From assembly GCA_905221605.1 (NCBI GenBank), contig CAJNDS010002397.1, positions 248,001-312,000 on the forward strand: a stretch of DNA of 64,000 nt. Reading direction: 5' to 3'. This stretch comes from Symbiodinium natans. Taxonomy: Eukaryota; Sar; Dinophyceae; Suessiales; Symbiodiniaceae. Every line of letters begins with the position of its first letter. Within the stretch, counting starts at the first letter, position 1. Below, piece after piece: positions 36,074 through 48,283 of this stretch. The notes below the pieces were generated by a model. The model did no database searches and was not told the DNA's origin. It was given only the letters and a program-made list of their open reading frames with translations. The position numbers and the translations under genes were made by a program.

Positions 36074-37146
36074 CGGAGCAGCATGGCCCGTTTTTTGTGC
36101 TTCAGTCGTTTGGCCTATCGTGCATAAGCCTTTGAAAGCTCACTCCCGAGGCAAGAAGTAGAGCTACTTGGGCTGCTTGTTGTCTTGTTCTCTCTTGTCA
36201 AGCGGGCATGGCTGCGCAAACCCGTGTGAGTAGAAGCGCATGATAAGTTTAAAGACTGAGAATCAACACGAAACAACCAAAGACAAGTGACAGGAGAGAT
36301 TGTTTCTTTGTTCGAGCTCGCACATGCTCACATGCTGACAGGTTCATCCAAGTTCCAATTGCCAGCTGTTGCCGCAGCCCAGGCGCGGGCGCGCACACAC
36401 GCACAGAGAGCGCGCGCCGTCATTCGGCTGTGGCGTCGAAAACAGGCCGCCCTCGAAAAGTATGGGACAGATTGGAAAGCTGTCGGAGCCCGAACTGCCG
36501 GGTCTTCATGTGCCAAAAGGAGCTTAGACTTGAGCTTCCTAGGCTGGGATGGACTCCGTGGTGGAGGAGGTGGTGAACCTCATGTGCCCTCCCCAGTGTC
36601 CGAAGGCATCGCACATCTGTCCGATGTGGGCGCTTCTGCTGTCTGAGGCAGTCCGAACCACAAAACGCGTTTGCCTCAGATTGCCACGCGCAGTGCTTAG
36701 AATCGACTGGCATCATGAACAAAGCATGCCTGCAAAATTGGCCCGAGGCCTTTGTGCAGGAGCGCGGCTGCGAGTCCTTGTGTGCGGCTTAGATGTGCTA
36801 GGTTTTGGTATTGGGCAGGCTGTCTCAGTCAAGTTGCAGGCAGATAAGCTGTGCTTTGTGTCGCACAGGCGCTATCTCTGCACCGACGATGAAAGTCGGC
36901 AAGCGGTGGCAGCAAAGGAGCGGCCCGAGAACAGTCCGAGAGATCGGTTGCAGTCGGAGGGCCGATTCTGGGAATATGGTGTATGCCGGTGTACCACCCC
37001 AGCTGCCTAGAGTGAGGCTAAACGTGCAAAAGGAGACGTACCAGCGCCTTTTGTTGAGCCACAGTCGGTGTCAGCGTCGGTCAGTTTCAGTCAGTGTCAG
37101 AGTGTCGCAGTGTGGCAGTGTCGCTTTGTCACATGTGTGTGAACGT

Positions 37147-37148
<2 letters not shown>

Positions 37149-37196
<48 letters not shown>
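37149..37196 (+). repeat. (GT)n microsatellite
   Basis: About 24 uninterrupted GT units. A 17-base poly-C tract lies at 37629-37645. Confidence 0.95.
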
Positions 37197-37198
<2 letters not shown>

Positions 37199-38619
37199 AT
37201 GCAGGATGCCATTCCTACCATATTGAGGCGCGCAGGGTGCCACCAGTAGCTACTACTAACTGCCAAATACAGAGAGCACGCAGACATTGCCCCGACCCGA
37301 ACATCGGTGTTTATGGCTGATGACAGTCAGAGCCAGCATCAGCTCGTGTTCTCTGCAGGTCCATGGAGCTCAATGAGAACGAGTCAGATGTGCAGGGCTG
37401 AAACAGTGCTTGCCATTGCCCGTCCGTCTTTCTTTCATGTCGTGTGTCCGAGGTCCAGGGATATTGCTGCGGGACCTTGGTTGGGGGCTAAGACCGGCTG
37501 AGAGTATCTACTAGTAAGAGCATGTAAGAGCCTTTTGTGGGGTCGCGTGTTCAATGCCGTGCAAGCAAGGATGAAGGCCGATAGAAAGGATGAAGGATCG
37601 ATAGACGGGCTGGTCCGATCTGTGACGACCCCCCCCCCCCCCCCCAACTCTCTTTGCGTTAGCTGAATAGAGCCACGCTGAGCCTGAGATGCTTGCGGCT
37701 GCTGAACACACACAGCAAGGTTCATTTAGCAGCTACGCCATCGACTCGACAGAGTATTGTGCGGGAGAAAGGGTTGGAGGCATGGAATACGTGACAGAAC
37801 AATCCTGCCTGGGAGCATCTGCTTCGTTGGCCACACCCTCTGGCCATTAGTCTTCGCCTTCTTTGCAGGCTGTTCTACGAGCCATGCAGATGCATCCTAG
37901 CCCCTTGGAGTGCATGTGGGATATTGAACGACCAAATCAACGTTTGAGCGTTTAGGAATCTGGGGGGTTGATGGGTTATGATGGGCTCGGGGCTTCAGGC
38001 AAAAGGCTGGAAGAGAAATTTGCCGCTAGAGGTGGAGCTATCACCCTCAAGCCCCAAGACTATAGACCCTATAGCCGAGGCAGCCCTTTTGTCCAGTTCA
38101 AAGCCTGCTCAGCTCTCGATGCTTGCTTGCAGAAGTTTGTCGTGACATGTGGGATGAGAAGTTGCGCAATAATCAAAGTGAGGGCTGGTGGAGTGCGACA
38201 GCATGCTGACAACAGCACCGTGTCAATGGTGTGTGTGTCACGCCAGCTGGTGGAAGCAAGGCCAACATCGCAGCTACTGGCCGAGAGCAGCCGCACAGCT
38301 TGAAGATAATGACGGGGATTGACGGGGTGGACTTCAGCCGAAACAGGACTCGGGCCTGAAAGTGAGTCCAGTGAGTCGCTGTGCGACTCTTGTGCGGCCA
38401 ATCTGGCCGAGGTCTCTGCTGGCTACGCTCGGTGGAGGCGAGATAGTGCTGAAGACCATGCGGGCGCACGTGCACCTTAGCTGACCCTTTGGCCCTTTGG
38501 GAGAGAGTGTTTTTGTTCTGCTTGTGCTGGCCATTGTGTGGTGTAGGAACCCGGCAGGAGAGCCTGTGAAAGCAAGGGAGGCACAACTTCGGACAACGAC
38601 AGATGTTGCCCCATGCCAG
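37197..38619. other. Spacer upstream of the armadillo-like exons
   Basis: No supported gene. Contains the poly-C tract at 37629-37645. A frame at 38494-38619 leads directly into the armadillo-like exon and may be intron. Confidence 0.4.
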
Positions 38620-39906
38620 CTGAGGCATGATCTGTCTGTGCTTGAGTACTGCCTTGGCGCGCTGCACAACTTGGCGGTCTACCACGGGAATCAGGCCTGT
38701 CCTGTGGTCCTGTGGTATCTGCGGCAACTGAGAAGAGCCGGAAGAGCCTCAGTTCAGCAGATTGCTTGGAGGCAGCCCTGCGCACAGCTGGCGCGGTGCG
38801 TGTGCTGAGAGACGCCAGGGATCCTAAAGCTGTGGGCGAACACGACTGAGAATCTTGAGTAAGCGCTTCTCCTGCGTTCGAGGCTGTACGCCTCCACCCG
38901 CACAACAATCAGGTGCAACAGGCCAGTTGCAACGGCATCACATGCTACTATGCGTCGGTACAGGTAGCGTGTAAGTGTGCAGGTTGGGAAGAAAACAATC
39001 CGGCTTCTGAAGGGCCGTGATCTAGGAGCAGCTTGAGTTGATCAAGCTCTTGATACGCATTGCAGAATTGCTGGTGTCTAGCGCCTTGAGCGACTTTGGC
39101 AAAGTGGTTTGCTGCCGTGGGACATACAGAAGCCTGATGTGGGCCACGCCCTGGTCGACGGCTGCAGCTTGAACCATTCAACTGTTTAATTTCTGTGGGG
39201 CTCAAGTCGGCTCTAAGTCAGGAGCATCCTGCTAGAAAGGGGCACGAGTGGAGTTCGCGTCAAGGGGACCTTGCGATAATTAGCAACTTGAGCACTGCAG
39301 ATGTCTCCAGCTTGCAGCTTGCAGCTTTGCGAGACACTGTATATATTGGTACAAGTAGATGCCACAAGGAATCCTTGGACACTCTGCTCTGGCACACGGG
39401 CGCGACGCCATGCAAGCCGAGCAAGCGTTCTGCATTGGGCCAGCCAGAGCAGGTGTTGCACATGGCTGTGACCTGAGACAGTCCGTCTGGGCGTGGCAGG
39501 CAAATGAATCGACGCGCCTGAACATTGGTGTTCACAGTTCACAGAGTCACAGACTTGTCCGATCATCAACTGCATTCTGCTCAGAAAACCTTCAATGCCA
39601 TGGTGGCCGGTGCCGACCGCGACAAGGCCCGCGGTGCCCGCTGCATGGCACCAAGCCTTCCTGATCCTTCCGAGCAGCTGTTTCAACGAGAAGGTCTCCA
39701 AACTGAACTTGAGCCTGGGCCTAGCGAGAACGCAGAGCACGTTGAGAGCAACTTTTTTACTCAACTACTCGAAAAAGTTCTCGAAGATATTGAGGGGAAC
39801 ACACGGAAACGCACAAACCTTCGAACTCCCCATCTTAAGTCTGCAGTCGTCGTCTCCGTGCCTGTTTGCGCATTTCAGGCCTTGGAGATCGTCACCAGGC
39901 ACCCAG
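38620..39906 (+). CDS. Armadillo-repeat-like protein, partial exons
   Basis: The exon 38620 (or 38625) to 38694 encodes LSVLEYCLGALHNLAVYHGN, with the xxLGALxNLA heart of an armadillo (ARM) repeat, and is followed by a GC donor. The exon 38883-38963 encodes AVRLHPHNNQVQQASCNGI and ends at a GTAGCG donor; an H-P-x-N-x-x-V-Q-x-x-x-C pattern is common in ARM-type repeats of dinoflagellate proteins (from memory). A short exon 39879-39906 (ALEIVTRHP) may continue the series. ARM proteins are scaffolds for protein-protein contacts. The segment between 38695 and 38882 probably holds the end of the first repeat (LEAALRTAGAV near 38758), but its borders are unclear. Start, stop and repeat number are unknown. 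Confidence 0.55.
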
Positions 39907-42900
39907 GTATTCTGGCTGCTGGGCCGGACGTGAAGGACAACATGCTTCAGGCCGCGACAGTTGCCTGGGTTCGGAGTAGCGAGATGCTGTGCAACGTCGC
40001 GTCCCTTCGCCTCCTCAGGCGGATGTGGCTTCGAATGCCATCAACGCAGCGAGGTGCTATGCTCTTGCCCTGTGTGGAATACGTGTGGGTGCGAGGAACC
40101 TATGCTTGAAACTTGGCGCGTGCGGTCCGGTTGAGAACCCTCTTCTGTACGCAAGGGGCCTGTCCAAGCTGTTCAGATAGCACCAGTGAGGGCCGACTTT
40201 GTGCCTCTTGGCATCTTGCAGGAGACAAATCATCAAGAGATGTGAAGAACATTCTGTTTGTGGTCAGGATGCAAGATGTGGCAGGGGATGTTCTGTGGTT
40301 CTCCAAGTTTCTAGCAGGGTCCAGCTGAGGCAATGCCATCCTAACAGTTGGTGCTTGCAGACTTATTCGCAAAACATCCTGTGCTGCACTCTCTAATGAT
40401 CCAATCCCATACTGATGTTTTCTCAACTTGCAAGCGCAGCACACCTGGGTCTAAGATACAAGGCCCATCATGATAGGCGAATCTGGGGTTTTTGCGTTTA
40501 AAAAGAAGATGCAAGACTGGAATCTTGCGCTCGGCAGATGGTGTAACCAAAGGGCTGCATGGGCCGAGCGAGAATGGACTCATGGACGGTTTTGGAGAGC
40601 TCAACCTGTGATGGGCAAAGGCTGGTCGAAACTGCATGCCTTGCAGGTTGCTTTCCCCGCTTGCCTTGGCTTGAGCTGCACAATAATCTCCTTGCCAACT
40701 GGTATTAGATTCTACAGTAGTTCTTACAGTCGGCTCCGTGCCATTCCACACAGCAAGAGCCATCCGCAAGACTGGAAATGAGTGGGGCCGTGAGATGTAG
40801 TACATTGGTGGTAGACCTACTGTAAGTTTATCACACAGATGCATACCGTTAAGAGTCAACAGCCTGCGAAGCACTGCTTCAAAGCTGCACCGTGAACATA
40901 GCGTCAACTTTGAAAAAGCTCTACCACCGCCTACCCAGCACTCCAAGCTCTCTCTCAACTGTTGTGAAATCCCTCGTTAGGGACCGAGAATGTCGTTGCA
41001 GGGGCTTCATGAAGTGTGAAGCCCATGTGCGCTGGCGACTTGAGCCATGACGTGTGGCACCCAGAAGTTGCCAGTGCCATGGACTCTTCTCATGTGGGGG
41101 GGCGGGTCTCCCGCGTCTCCCAAGTAGAGCTGGGTGCTTCAAGGCCACGCCCCGGAAAGGTGGAGGCATCGGAAAGACGTCTTCATGTGCTTTGCCATCG
41201 CGATCCACGATGTAAGTTTAACTTGAGTTCTGGGTCAGCATCTCAACAGGTGCCCATCGCCGGGGAAGTGATCAGCCGAAGACCAAAAGGAGCTGCGTCC
41301 CGCGCCCACTACAAGGCCTACTGGAGTGGAAATGTCAGGGTGGATCTAGTGAGGCGTCAAAGAGATGCGGTTTCCCTTGCAGGCAACTCACAAAGATGAG
41401 GGAGAGGCGGGAAGAAACAGCAACTTTGATGGTCAACTTCTGGTTGACGCAGGTTCAGCGCTGCATATCGCTGCGCAATGACTTTTCATCTGGTTCAGAA
41501 CAGGATGTTAGTCGTGATCTACAAAAGATCGTGCGCTTGGATGGCTGGCTCCCCAGAAATTCTTGCTGTCAATCCTCATGCATGTCTAAGAATCTCCATT
41601 GAGAGGCCCTATAGCGGCCAAAGTTATATACCTTTTCCGGCGTACAGTCGTAGAGTTCATGCACATGGGCTGCAAGAATTTCGGAGGGTTGCGCCGGCAA
41701 TGCCAGGTAAGCATGCCTTGTGAGCTTCGGACTTCAGCCTGGGAGCGCCCGCGTTCGTACGTTCTAGCTATGGTTTTTGCAGCTTTTCCAGCTTTGCCCC
41801 CAATCCAGAACCGAAGAGCTCAAGAGTGCCTGAGAGCCTGAGAGTCACCGTCCGCGGACAGGCCTCTTTCGTGTAATGCATATTGCATTGCGATACTCAT
41901 CAGAAGGTTTAATCCAGCACTGCTTGGAAGACTTTGTTCAGTCACCGGTCAATGGTGACTGACAGAATATTCGTGAGCTTGACAGGACTGCCGTGCAGAG
42001 GCAACACATGTGGTTCTGCCGGCTAGAACTCACGTTATCCCTAACCAGCAAGATGTACTTTGCACCTAGTACAAGCTCGTTCGATCTCGTTCGTACAGCA
42101 CTTTCTCCTGGGCACGTATCCTTGCGGATAGTCAGGGGATGTGACACACCGAGAACACGTTGAGCTCGGTGTCAGCACTGTGCCCTGCATGTCTGCAGAA
42201 ACCCTCTTCACGTCTCGCTGAAGAGTCTGTCCGGGCGTCTCAGAATCGCCTGCAGAAGCTGCTCAAAGCTGCACAAAGCCAAGGTCCTGCCAAGATCAAC
42301 TGGCTTTGCAAGGCCTGGAGTTGTTCAATCCCGTCACGGACAAAGGAACGCCCCAGCTTCACCTGAAAGCCATTGGCAACCTGGCCTCGCTGTGTTTTGG
42401 GAGGCACTTCCCCTGCTCAGACGCCGGTCAATGACAGCGGCCCAGTTCCTCGATATCGTCTGCAATCAGAGGCGGTGCAAAAGCTTCGCAAGCAGAAGCC
42501 GACACGCTTAAATGAACTAAACCTAGAAGGCTAGAACATTGTCTATGTCAAAACGTTCTGGTTCGCAGGTTTGCTGCGAACATCGACGATGTCATGCCGT
42601 GGGGCACGCAGATGGCCTGCCCCCAAGATTCGAAGCAGAAACGCTGCCAATGGCGGGTAGTCCCAGCCCGCCTCTTGTCCCGACGCCGTCGACGCACTGC
42701 ATGTCACTGAATGTTGTGATGTCAGCGTAGAACCAGCTGAGCAGATCAGTGTGGGCAGTGAGTCACGGAATTGAACAAGCAACGTGAGGCAGGCAGCACA
42801 CGATCATCCCCCACTAGCAATTAGTCACTAATTAGTCTGTCAAAGCAACCAGGAAGGGAACCTCGTAGATTGGCTCGTTCTGTGCTAAGATCAGCATGTT

Positions 42901-44281
42901 GCGGCGAGAGCTGGATGACCTCCAGCCACAACAGGTTCGCTGACAGTCGTCTGGAGATTCCGCAGTGGTAGATGCGAGGATGGAGCAGAGATTCTTGCTT
43001 GGTGTTGTCAACTGTGCTAGCTCTTGGTCCCTTGTGGTTGCGTGGAGGTGGGGTTGGGGGAGTGACTATGGCGTCATGGGCAAGAAGAGTTGAAAATGCG
43101 TTTGAAAAGTGCCCAGAGTGACATGTTCCAGCGCTTGTCTACGAAACCAAAGCTGATACATCACTGGTAGGTGCATCATCTTCAACAGAGCGACCTCTGG
43201 CGTCGCTTTGCCGATTCTGACGACGAGGTTTCGCTTGGTTGGGGGACTGGGACCGTAGCGTGGTGCGAGACAGTCCAAGCTCTAACTCTTACTTGCCCTT
43301 GAATTCTTGCGGACAGTGTGGTTTGCTGAGCATCTTTGCACAATTCTCCCAGTAAGTGTGCATTCTACAGCACAAGCTACCAGACTAGAACGAGTATGAG
43401 TCCATGGGTCAACTTGGGTGCTGTTTCGTGCTTGCTGCTGTTGTTCTGCTGTTGTGCTGCAGCGCGCTGTCGTGGCTGCTACTACATCTTCAGCGCGTCT
43501 TGGCTGAAACGCGCTGCAAGCAGGCAGAAGCCTACAAAAGTCTTGCAAGGACAGGGTCTTGCCACCTTTGTTTGGGCTGTACTGCCAGCAATTTTCCCAT
43601 GACTACTACAAAACGTCTCGGTAGCCGGAGAGTCACGGGGCATTTTATTTGGCGGCAGCTGGACTGTTCCCAATGCTGTAGGAAGACACATGATGACCAC
43701 CACAGGGGCGTTCAGCCTTGCTTGGTAAACACGGCCATTAGACCCTGAAACAAGCCATCAGCTCAAAACGCACATTCGAAATCTGCTCCGCCCTAGCATG
43801 CTTCAGAAAGAAGAACAACTCAAGCATTCCCTGCTGATCTCAGGCCCGGACGCGCCGCTGCCTTCCGGGCTGCCGTGGCAGCTGACAAGGATAAGGCCGC
43901 TGGGGACAGAAGGCATTAGGAACGGTTAGGAACGCTTCTCCGGACTGCACAGCTTCGACAGCGGATCGCTGTTTCATGGCAGCCCTTAGCAACTGACATG
44001 AAGTTGTATAAAACAGGGAAGCACCTGCGCTTACCAGAAGCCGGCCCTTGGTTGCTACTCGAGTCGCCCTGAGTTGCCTTTCCCATTGCTTTTGCACTTT
44101 CAAGCGGGAGTGGGTAGTGAATTAGACGGCGCGGCAGACGCTGTTGAGGAATAGTTCATGTCATGGAAGCAAAAGTCAGAACAGTGCCCGGCACCCCGTG
44201 TAATGCTTGAGACTTAACCATGGGACCCTCAACCATAAAGCAACCATAGACGAATTGTGACCAGCTCCATTCCGCTTGATC
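39907..44281. other. Mostly unassigned, one coding-like exon
   Basis: At 42313-42431, after an AG and beginning in phase 1, a frame encodes GLELFNPVTDKGTPQLHLKA and AIGNLASLCFGRHF, which looks like a HEAT/ARM helix pair; it could belong to the upstream armadillo-like gene or another. Elsewhere I see only chance frames. Confidence 0.35.
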
Positions 44282-45352
44282 ATGGGATGTGCAGCCAGTG
44301 TGCGTGTGTCAGCAAATGTTGGACACCACCTGAGCTTCAGCGGGCAGCGACACTATCATGAGAAGCGCCTCCAGGTCCAATGGGCTTCGACAGGTTTTGA
44401 TGCACAATACCTCGGTGTGCCTGCCCCCATTCTTGGACACTCAGTGCTGCCGCTAGCCATTTCCCTGCTAGGTTCGCAAAAACCCGGAATCCTACAGAAC
44501 CCGCATCGTGACCATGCTTACGACGGACGAGGGCGATCTTGAAGTGCAGTTGTCCTCCCAATCGCACTCGGATCCAGAAGAGGTGTCCGGAAAGAAGAAA
44601 GTTACGTTCTCGATCTTGGAAGAGGCCACTGAAGATGTTGATGATTCTGATGATGAGTTTCTGCAGGAGCCTGAAGTTCAAATTCAGAGGTCTCTGCTAG
44701 GGGGCTGCTAGGGACGCGGGACTGGCGGCGTTGCGCTGTCTTTGTGGCCTCGGGAGCTTCTTCCTTGGTGAGAATAGGTGAGTTCACCATTCTGAGAATT
44801 GGGCGTCACTGTACTCCAGCTAAGGAGCTTCCAAAGAAGAGGGTAACCTTTTCTGTTGTTGTGGACACACACTTCTTCAAGGAGTGGGCTGTGCCATCAG
44901 AAGTTGCATGTGGTGTGCAGCTGCATCTGACACTCAGCTGTGTGCCGTGCCATAGCACTGACTCCATGTCTCCGTAGGAGGAGGATGCTCCTGTGGTGAG
45001 GCCCATGCAGGTGTCGGTTGCTTGGGGGGAGCCTTGCCTTTCAGAGGGCTCTCGAGCCAATTGTAAACGCTGCGCGCCACCCTCGCCCGGCCTGAAAGTC
45101 AGGAAAGGGATCGGCTCAGAGGAACGAAAACACGGGGTTTTGTTTGGAACCTCTCGGACGGTCACAGAAGGGGCCGTGGCGAATTATGGATGCATTTCGC
45201 ATGACTACGCTCGCCACTATCGTTTTGTGAATCGCTGTGAAGGCACTTGTGAGCTATCTTTGAGCTGTATTTCGGAAAGCGCTTCTCCGATTCTCTAGGA
45301 TGCTGGCACGCCATCTCCCCTGCCGCCACGAAAGGTCGTCTGGCAGCAATGC
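44282..45352 (+). CDS. Putative lipid-anchored protein with three RVxF phosphatase-docking motifs
   Basis: ATG 44282 begins MGCAASVRV: Gly2, Cys3 and Ser6 fit N-myristoylation with adjacent palmitoylation, so membrane anchoring is likely. A second exon (about 44500 to 44689) encodes TMLTTDEGDLEVQLSSQ, then GKKKVTFSI and an acidic run (EDVDDSDDEF). 44825 onward encodes ELPKKRVTFSVVVDTHFF. 44978-45010 encodes EEDAPVVRPMQ and ends at a GT. 45299 onward encodes DAGTPSPLPPRKVVWQQ. KKVTF, KRVTF and RKVVW each match the basic-V-x-F/W docking motif by which regulators bind protein phosphatase 1. Acidic residues near these motifs are usual. Intron phases between the first three exons were not reconciled, so joining them is inference. 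No catalytic domain is visible; a PP1-targeting role is a hypothesis. Confidence 0.5.
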
Positions 45353-48062
45353 GTGTTTGTCTTTTCGTGCCCGCACCTAGTGGTCTTAGAATTTCAGCAG
45401 TTGCGGCCCACTGCATGGGCAGGAACCTTGCTGCTATCTGATGGCTTTGTTGCCGTGCCATGCGTTGTTCGGCATCTAGCCTTGCCTAGCATCACCGAAA
45501 GCTTTCCACCACATGTTGACCATGCCAGAACAGCGAACTTAAATGTTGATTGCTGGCTACTGCGTATGTAGGAGTTTACAGTTTGGGGAGACTGTCTTTT
45601 TCTTTAGCAGAGTTTTTGCATACTTTGTTGCTAAAGCAATCAGATGCATGAACCTGAAGGTAGATGCATTGACATGACCCGAGGTGCTGCCACAAGTTCC
45701 GAATCAGCCCGAGACAGAAGCCCTCGAGGAAATTCATCCCTTTTACCAGGGTCTACGCGAGCTCCCAGTGATGTGCACAGACTGCACGGATGCTTGAAAT
45801 GAAGCGGACTCGCATTGCAGTTAGTTCTGTTGTGCCGAATTTCTTGTGGGTGCAAAATTTTTGTCTTGATCATGATTTACGGCATGATTTATGTGTGGCC
45901 GGAAGGAAGCCCTTCGTTCGGGGTACACCGAAAAGAGTGCCTCGCCACATTTCAAAGCACTACGTAGCGGATCGCCCCGTTTTCCGCTTGTGCTGCGACT
46001 TGTTGAATGAAGCAGGAGGGTGAGCGCGGAGCGACCACCCTGTCTCTACGGCCAACTTGGCTTACATCCATGAGTTCGGCCTCTGTAAACTATTGCGCTT
46101 GTTTTTTCATGCAAGTGGCATAATGTCCTTGCAGCATGGTACAACGAAGCACAGATCTTGCCCTTGTATTATCTTTGTTTCACCTGGGCTGCTTTGGTCC
46201 TCAGCACACGCATACGCAATCTCAGAGTTCCAGGACACGTCGGCACACTCTGAATACTGTTAGTTTGCCGACAAAGCGCCTTGAAGCTCTCGAGAGCCCT
46301 CGGACCATGAAGAGCTCAGCTTATTATCACCCAATCTCCTCACCATCCCGCTCAAAGCTCATGTCAGACTTCTACAGATTCTACAGTGCAAAAATCAACT
46401 GTCCTCCGAGTCCCCGGTCAATGAGCACTTTTGTTGACAGAGATGACGTGGCATGGAGGTGGTGTCAGGCGTTGCGACGGAATCTGGGTTGATCTCAGTC
46501 TCCCTTTCGAACTCAAGTTTACACTCTTCCAGCCGTCGGCAATGTGTTATTGCATACCTGTAAGAACCTGCACATGATCATGGCGCCAAAGTTGCACTAT
46601 CTGGAAGACAGTTCTCCAATGTCTCGGCCTGTTGCTCGAGGGCTCCCATGGCATGCCCCCTCGCAGCTCGTCGCAGCCGGTCGTGAAGCCAAAGTGCACT
46701 TTTTAACGCAGATTCGGTGCAAATTTCATCCGTCTTTCTGTACCGTGACTTTGCCGACTGACTAAAAATTATGCCAAATGCTTAGGCCTTGCCGAGACTG
46801 AGTCTAACACTCTTCTTGGCGGCTCTTACCCGACTCATGTCGTTTGGGGCCAGATTCACTTCCCAGAGTAGTGTTCTCCATGGATAGGGGAAGTGTCGAA
46901 ATGTAGAAGAATTGGTTCGGGATGAATTGACAGAGCCCCGGCATGCCCAAATTGGCATGCCCACGGAAGAAGCCCAGGTGTTGCTGCAAGCATGACAGCG
47001 CATAAGAAGCTGAGCTCGGTGGCTTTGATCAAAGCCACAGGGACTTCTGCAGCACTTTCTGAAGACTTGCAGCAATGGGAACTCCTCGCTCCTCCAACCC
47101 GACAGCATACTGTATTGCCTGACGCTAGGCCAGTTCTACTGATCTTCGAGAATCAAGAGGGTACTCGAGTGGCAGCAGAGGTAGTCCCATCGCGGCCAGG
47201 TTCCTGTTTGCCGAGGTCCCATATCGGCCAGGTTCCTGTTCGCCGATCGAAGGGACAAAGAGAAGCAGCCAATCTTCGGAGGAAACGGTGTGGAGGAGCT
47301 GTCCCCCTTGTGCTCCGAGCATGGCCACCACAGCTTGGCCTAGCAGAATTAGCATGCAGGAATGTAACGAAAGAAGCTTGCTTTCCTAAGGCGACCTGCC
47401 ATTTGTAGAAGATGGAGCTTTCGGTCCGCAGGCAAAAGTGGGCAACCTCGATCCTGCCCAGCCTGGTACTGCGGCGTTAGCATCTCGTGTGTGGAAGCAT
47501 TTTGTGTGTTGCTATTACGGCTCCAGATATACAGTCGTCTAGCTGCCCATGGCTTGATGGCAAGAAGCTGAGCTTTTGGACCTCTGAATTTGCAGGATGG
47601 ACGTCTTGACGCGCCTTTGGTTTCTCAGGTTCAAGACGAATGGATGCCCACCGCGAAATTCAGGCAAGAAAAGATGGTGATTTCCAGCATCCAGTCATTG
47701 CAACAATCTTCGAGCTCCTTGTTGGAAGAGGTTGGATCGGTCGTGCTGACAATCAACAGCTTCGGCTGTAGGTGTAGCATGTTGCAGTTGTTTCGTAGCA
47801 GTCGCATCTTCGCTGACAAACTCCAAACTCCAAACTCCAAACGAACCACGTTTAAGCATGCGAAAATGGATGTGCAAGCCTGATGATGAGCAACCCAACC
47901 ATGGCAAACAAGCATGGGTAAGCAATATAAGCAAACGCAAGTAGCCACCTTCATAGCGACTTGACGGAGGCAGGCGTCATCGACACAGCAGCATGTGAGG
48001 CAGTCCGCACCCGAGATCCCAGACATTTTTGATCGGGTAAGCAAACTTTTCGGGCTTTGCAG
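45353..48062. other. Spacer with weak coding signals
   Basis: Weakly coding-like frames: 45892-46022 (KRVPRHISKHYVADRPVFRL), 46992-47130 (SVALIKATGTSAALSEDLQQ) and 47590-47670. None has a recognisable family or verifiable joins. A 32-base tandem duplication is at 47184-47247. Confidence 0.35.
47184..47247 (+). repeat. 32-base tandem duplication
   Basis: Two adjacent copies share the core tcggccaggttcctgttygc with a few mismatches. Function unknown. Confidence 0.7.
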
Positions 48063-48250
48063 AGTCAGAGCCAGAGCCAGCGGAGGTCTTGGGGGCTCCT
48101 TTGAAGTTCCTCCTCGCTGTGGACGGCAGTCCCGAGTCCATGGCTTCCTTCGACTATGCCTCTCGGATAGGAACTGATGGGAACCGAGTTCGTTATTGCC
48201 GCTGTTGTGGGGCAGTTTCTTTGTTGTATCTCTTTCTTTCTTTTTTTTTT

Positions 48251-48283
<33 letters not shown>

